A stretch of 64,000 nt of DNA, taken from positions 1-64,000 of the forward strand of contig NZ_JAPJIV010000001.1 of NCBI RefSeq assembly GCF_026241895.1, written 5' to 3'. Source of the DNA: Pseudomonas sp. RIT-562. GTDB taxonomy: Bacteria; Pseudomonadota; Gammaproteobacteria; Pseudomonadales; Pseudomonadaceae. A program made the position numbers and the translations under genes. Below, piece after piece: positions 62,689 through 64,000 of this stretch. A model generated the notes under the pieces. That model searched no databases. It had not been told where the DNA came from and worked only from the letters and a program-made list of their open reading frames with translations. The first letter of the stretch is position 1; each line of letters begins with the position of its first letter.

Positions 62689-63264
62689 TCATACCGCTGG
62701 CTCTATCCAATGGCGTTTAACAGTGCGCAGCGACAAATCTAGAACTTTTGCTGCTTTGGCTTGAGTAAGGCCAGCATTCTTTTCTTTCAATACCGCGGCT
62801 CGGGTGTCGTGCGCTACAGGACGGCCCAGACGCTTGCCCTCAGCCTTGGCGCGTTCAAGTCCTGCATTGGTGCGTTCTACCAGTAGATCACGCTCAAACT
62901 CAGCTACAGCAGCCAAGACGCCCATCGTCATCTTTCCCGCGGGACTGGTTAAGTCCATGCCTCCCAGTGCCAGGCAATGCACCCGGACACCCATCGCTTC
63001 CAGGTGTTCGACGGTTTGGCGCACGTCCATAGCATTACGGCCTAGCCGATCCAGCTTCGTCGTGACCAACACGTCTCCAGACTCCAGACGCTCTAACAGT
63101 TTGGCGAACCCTGGTCGCTGCATAGCCATGACACTGCCGGATACGGTTTCAGTGATCGTCCGTTGAGGTTCGACAGTAAAGCCAGCAGCGGCAATTTCCA
63201 TCACCTGGTTATCAGTGGTTTGGTCTGCGGTACTGACTCGGCAATAGGCAAATGTTCGGCTCAT
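62689..63264 (-). CDS. Serine recombinase (resolvase/invertase family)
   Basis: Site-specific DNA recombinase of 191 residues, size and layout of Tn3 resolvase or Hin/Pin invertase. The nucleophile is S11 in YCRVSTADQ; arginine-rich catalytic segments (TTKLDRLGRNAMD, ERDLLVERTNAGLERAKAEGKRLGRP) are intact, and a C-terminal HTH follows (about 150-190). GGAG precedes ATG 63264. No transposase is adjacent, so it more likely serves DNA inversion or multimer resolution within the element. Confidence 0.88.
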   Translation of the reverse strand: MSRTFAYCRVSTADQTTDNQVMEIAAAGFTVEPQRTITETVSGSVMAMQRPGFAKLLERLESGDVLVTTKLDRLGRNAMDVRQTVEHLEAMGVRVHCLALGGMDLTSPAGKMTMGVLAAVAEFERDLLVERTNAGLERAKAEGKRLGRPVAHDTRAAVLKEKNAGLTQAKAAKVLDLSLRTVKRHWIEPAV

Positions 63265-63495
63265 GCTCTCGGCTCCATTGGTGCCATCTAACGTGGCGAC
63301 ATATTCGCAAGAGTGCCAACAAAGAGCAAGGCTAATTTTTTGTCACCTTTTCAGCGGGGGCAGTTACGGTGCCGTCAGACGGTCGATTGTTGCCGGTGTC
63401 TTGAAACGCAAAAACCATGCAAACCCCCACCGAAACACGCGAAAGAACCTCCACATACTGGCCGCTGTAATCAACAGCCACATGAGGAGGCGCCT
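63265..63495. other. Non-coding stretch upstream of the recombinase
   Basis: Between the recombinase start and the tiny membrane-peptide ORF no convincing gene is seen. Two overlapping open frames of about 87 codons have no ribosome site and are rich in Cys, His and Pro. A res site would be expected here if the recombinase is a resolvase, but I could not identify paired 12-bp subsites by eye. Confidence 0.4.
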
Positions 63496-63576
63496 GTGCA
63501 GTGTTTTGAATTGGTCGTGCGGATGATCGAAGCGTTAGTCCCGTTGTTCATCCTGGTCATAGAGCGGCTGGGGTAA
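63496..63576 (+). CDS. Very small membrane peptide, 26 residues
   Basis: GTG 63496, preceded by a perfect AGGAGG 6 bp upstream, encodes a 26-residue peptide with one hydrophobic helix (MIEALVPLFILVIERLG at the C-terminus). The strong ribosome site argues for translation. Similar-sized single-helix peptides occur in filamentous phages and as type I toxins; which applies here is unknown. It is convergent with the 61-residue membrane protein. Confidence 0.5.
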   Translation: MQCFELVVRMIEALVPLFILVIERLG

Positions 63577-63580
63577 GGAA

Positions 63581-63602
63581 AGCCCGCCAGGGACGGCAGG
63601 CT
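63581..63602. terminator. Possible hairpin between the two small membrane genes
   Basis: AGCCCGCC and GGCAGGCT pair with one C-A mismatch around AGGGAC, without a T-run. Its position between convergent genes suggests a weak terminator. Confidence 0.35.
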
Positions 63603-63615
63603 ATCTGGAATAGCG

Positions 63616-63801
63616 TTATTGCTTGGCAGCCGCTGCCTGAAAAACCGCATAGCCCACCAGACCAATAAAAAAGCCAGATGCGCCTGCTAATCCAGCGCCA
63701 ATGTTCCCGCCGAAGATGTAGCCAAAATATGCGAAGAACGCAGCAAAAACCGGAATCATAAGAGCAATAACGTCTTTCGCCATCAGGATTAGAGTGTTCA
63801 T
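63616..63801 (-). CDS. Small two-helix membrane protein, 61 residues
   Basis: Starts ATG 63801 with AGGAG 6 bp upstream. Two hydrophobic helices (about 10-28 and 32-55) are joined by a glycine-rich turn (FGGNIGAGLAGASG), ending in a short Ala/Lys tail. No signal peptide. Not recognised; size and context suggest a phage- or element-encoded membrane protein such as a holin-like or coat-like protein, but no motif decides this. Confidence 0.6.
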   Translation of the reverse strand: MNTLILMAKDVIALMIPVFAAFFAYFGYIFGGNIGAGLAGASGFFIGLVGYAVFQAAAAKQ

Positions 63802-63882
63802 GGTTTCTCCTATGTGAACGCAGCACGATAGCAAATCGCCACCAGCATGGGTATGAGTAAATCGATTAGACCTTGGTCATGT

Positions 63883-63909
63883 GTGCCGGGTGTGCCGGGT
63901 GTGTCGGGT
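63883..63909 (+). repeat. Three tandem 9-bp repeats GTGCCGGGT
   Basis: Two exact copies and one with a single change (GTGTCGGGT) lie head to tail, followed by five T. They fall within a 29-codon frame (63853-63942) as Val-Pro-Gly, Val-Pro-Gly, Val-Ser-Gly, but that frame has no ribosome site. The window ends 91 bp later in A/T-rich sequence. Confidence 0.6.
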
Positions 63910-64000
63910 TTTTCGACATTCATTATCTTTCTGAAAAAATAATGTATTGAGATTTCACTATTTATATTTTTAGAGAGGTTGGGGTATCTCAGATAACACG

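Noticed and set aside
63263..63576. Two long plus-strand frames (about 87 codons each) upstream of the tiny membrane peptide
   Set aside because: They overlap each other, lack ribosome sites and have Cys/His/Pro-rich composition; only the last 26 codons behind AGGAGG look translated.
63883..63909. CRISPR-like repeat at the right edge
   Set aside because: The units are 9 bp, directly adjacent and without spacers; no cas gene is nearby.

Overview
The window looks like core chromosome of a Pseudomonas of the P. fluorescens complex. The evidence is the gene order (tyrS-anmK-erpA-argC-hemJ, coq7-speD-vfr-trpCDG, rpe-gph-trpE, agt genes, lptD-surA-pdxA-rsmA-apaGH, prkA-yeaH-spoVR, rpsU-dnaG-rpoD-rmcA), high GC, and REP-type repeats with TGTAGGAG / CGCGAGCAGGCT cores. 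Names were assigned from protein sequence and remembered gene order; no database search was possible.

Layout. 1-243: two tandem promoters on the minus strand pointing off the left edge, very probably driving a ribosomal RNA operon. 244-16267: housekeeping genes, namely tyrosyl-tRNA synthetase, an M23 cell-wall peptidase, anhydro-MurNAc kinase, ErpA, ArgC, HemJ, a nitronate monooxygenase, a DUF805 protein, an SDR, a HIT protein, Coq7, SpeD, an OsmC protein, Vfr, a lipoate-ligase-like protein and trpGDC. 16268-21791: a short Trp-rich leader ORF ahead of trpG, the GDSL autotransporter EstP, then rpe-gph-trpE. The C-terminal codons of gph match the trpG leader. 21872-31147: an iron-type alcohol dehydrogenase, an ABC importer and a two-component system matching the agt (GABA / 5-aminovalerate) locus. 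31221-47638: DUF3530 protein, J-domain protein, MurU-AmgK (MurNAc recycling, linking to AnmK), LptD-SurA-PdxA-RsmA-ApaG-ApaH-GlpE, and the PrkA-YeaH-SpoVR stress cluster. 47702-60253: cca, folK-folB, plsY, tsaD, the rpsU-dnaG-rpoD macromolecular-synthesis operon, and the c-di-GMP protein RmcA.

60269-60345 is a tRNA with a CAT anticodon (best read as tRNA-Ile2). To its right lies an accessory region of lower GC running off the window. It holds a superinfection-immunity-like membrane protein with a SHOCT tail, an operon of overlapping small genes of unknown function (one encoding a 45-residue protein with an AT-hook-like GRP motif), a serine recombinase, two very small membrane proteins, and a 9-bp tandem repeat. 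This looks like one end of an integrated element using the tRNA as its site. It is the least explained part of the window.

The most interesting regulatory signal in the core is the pair of related trp leaders, one free-standing before trpG and one built into the 3' end of gph before trpE.
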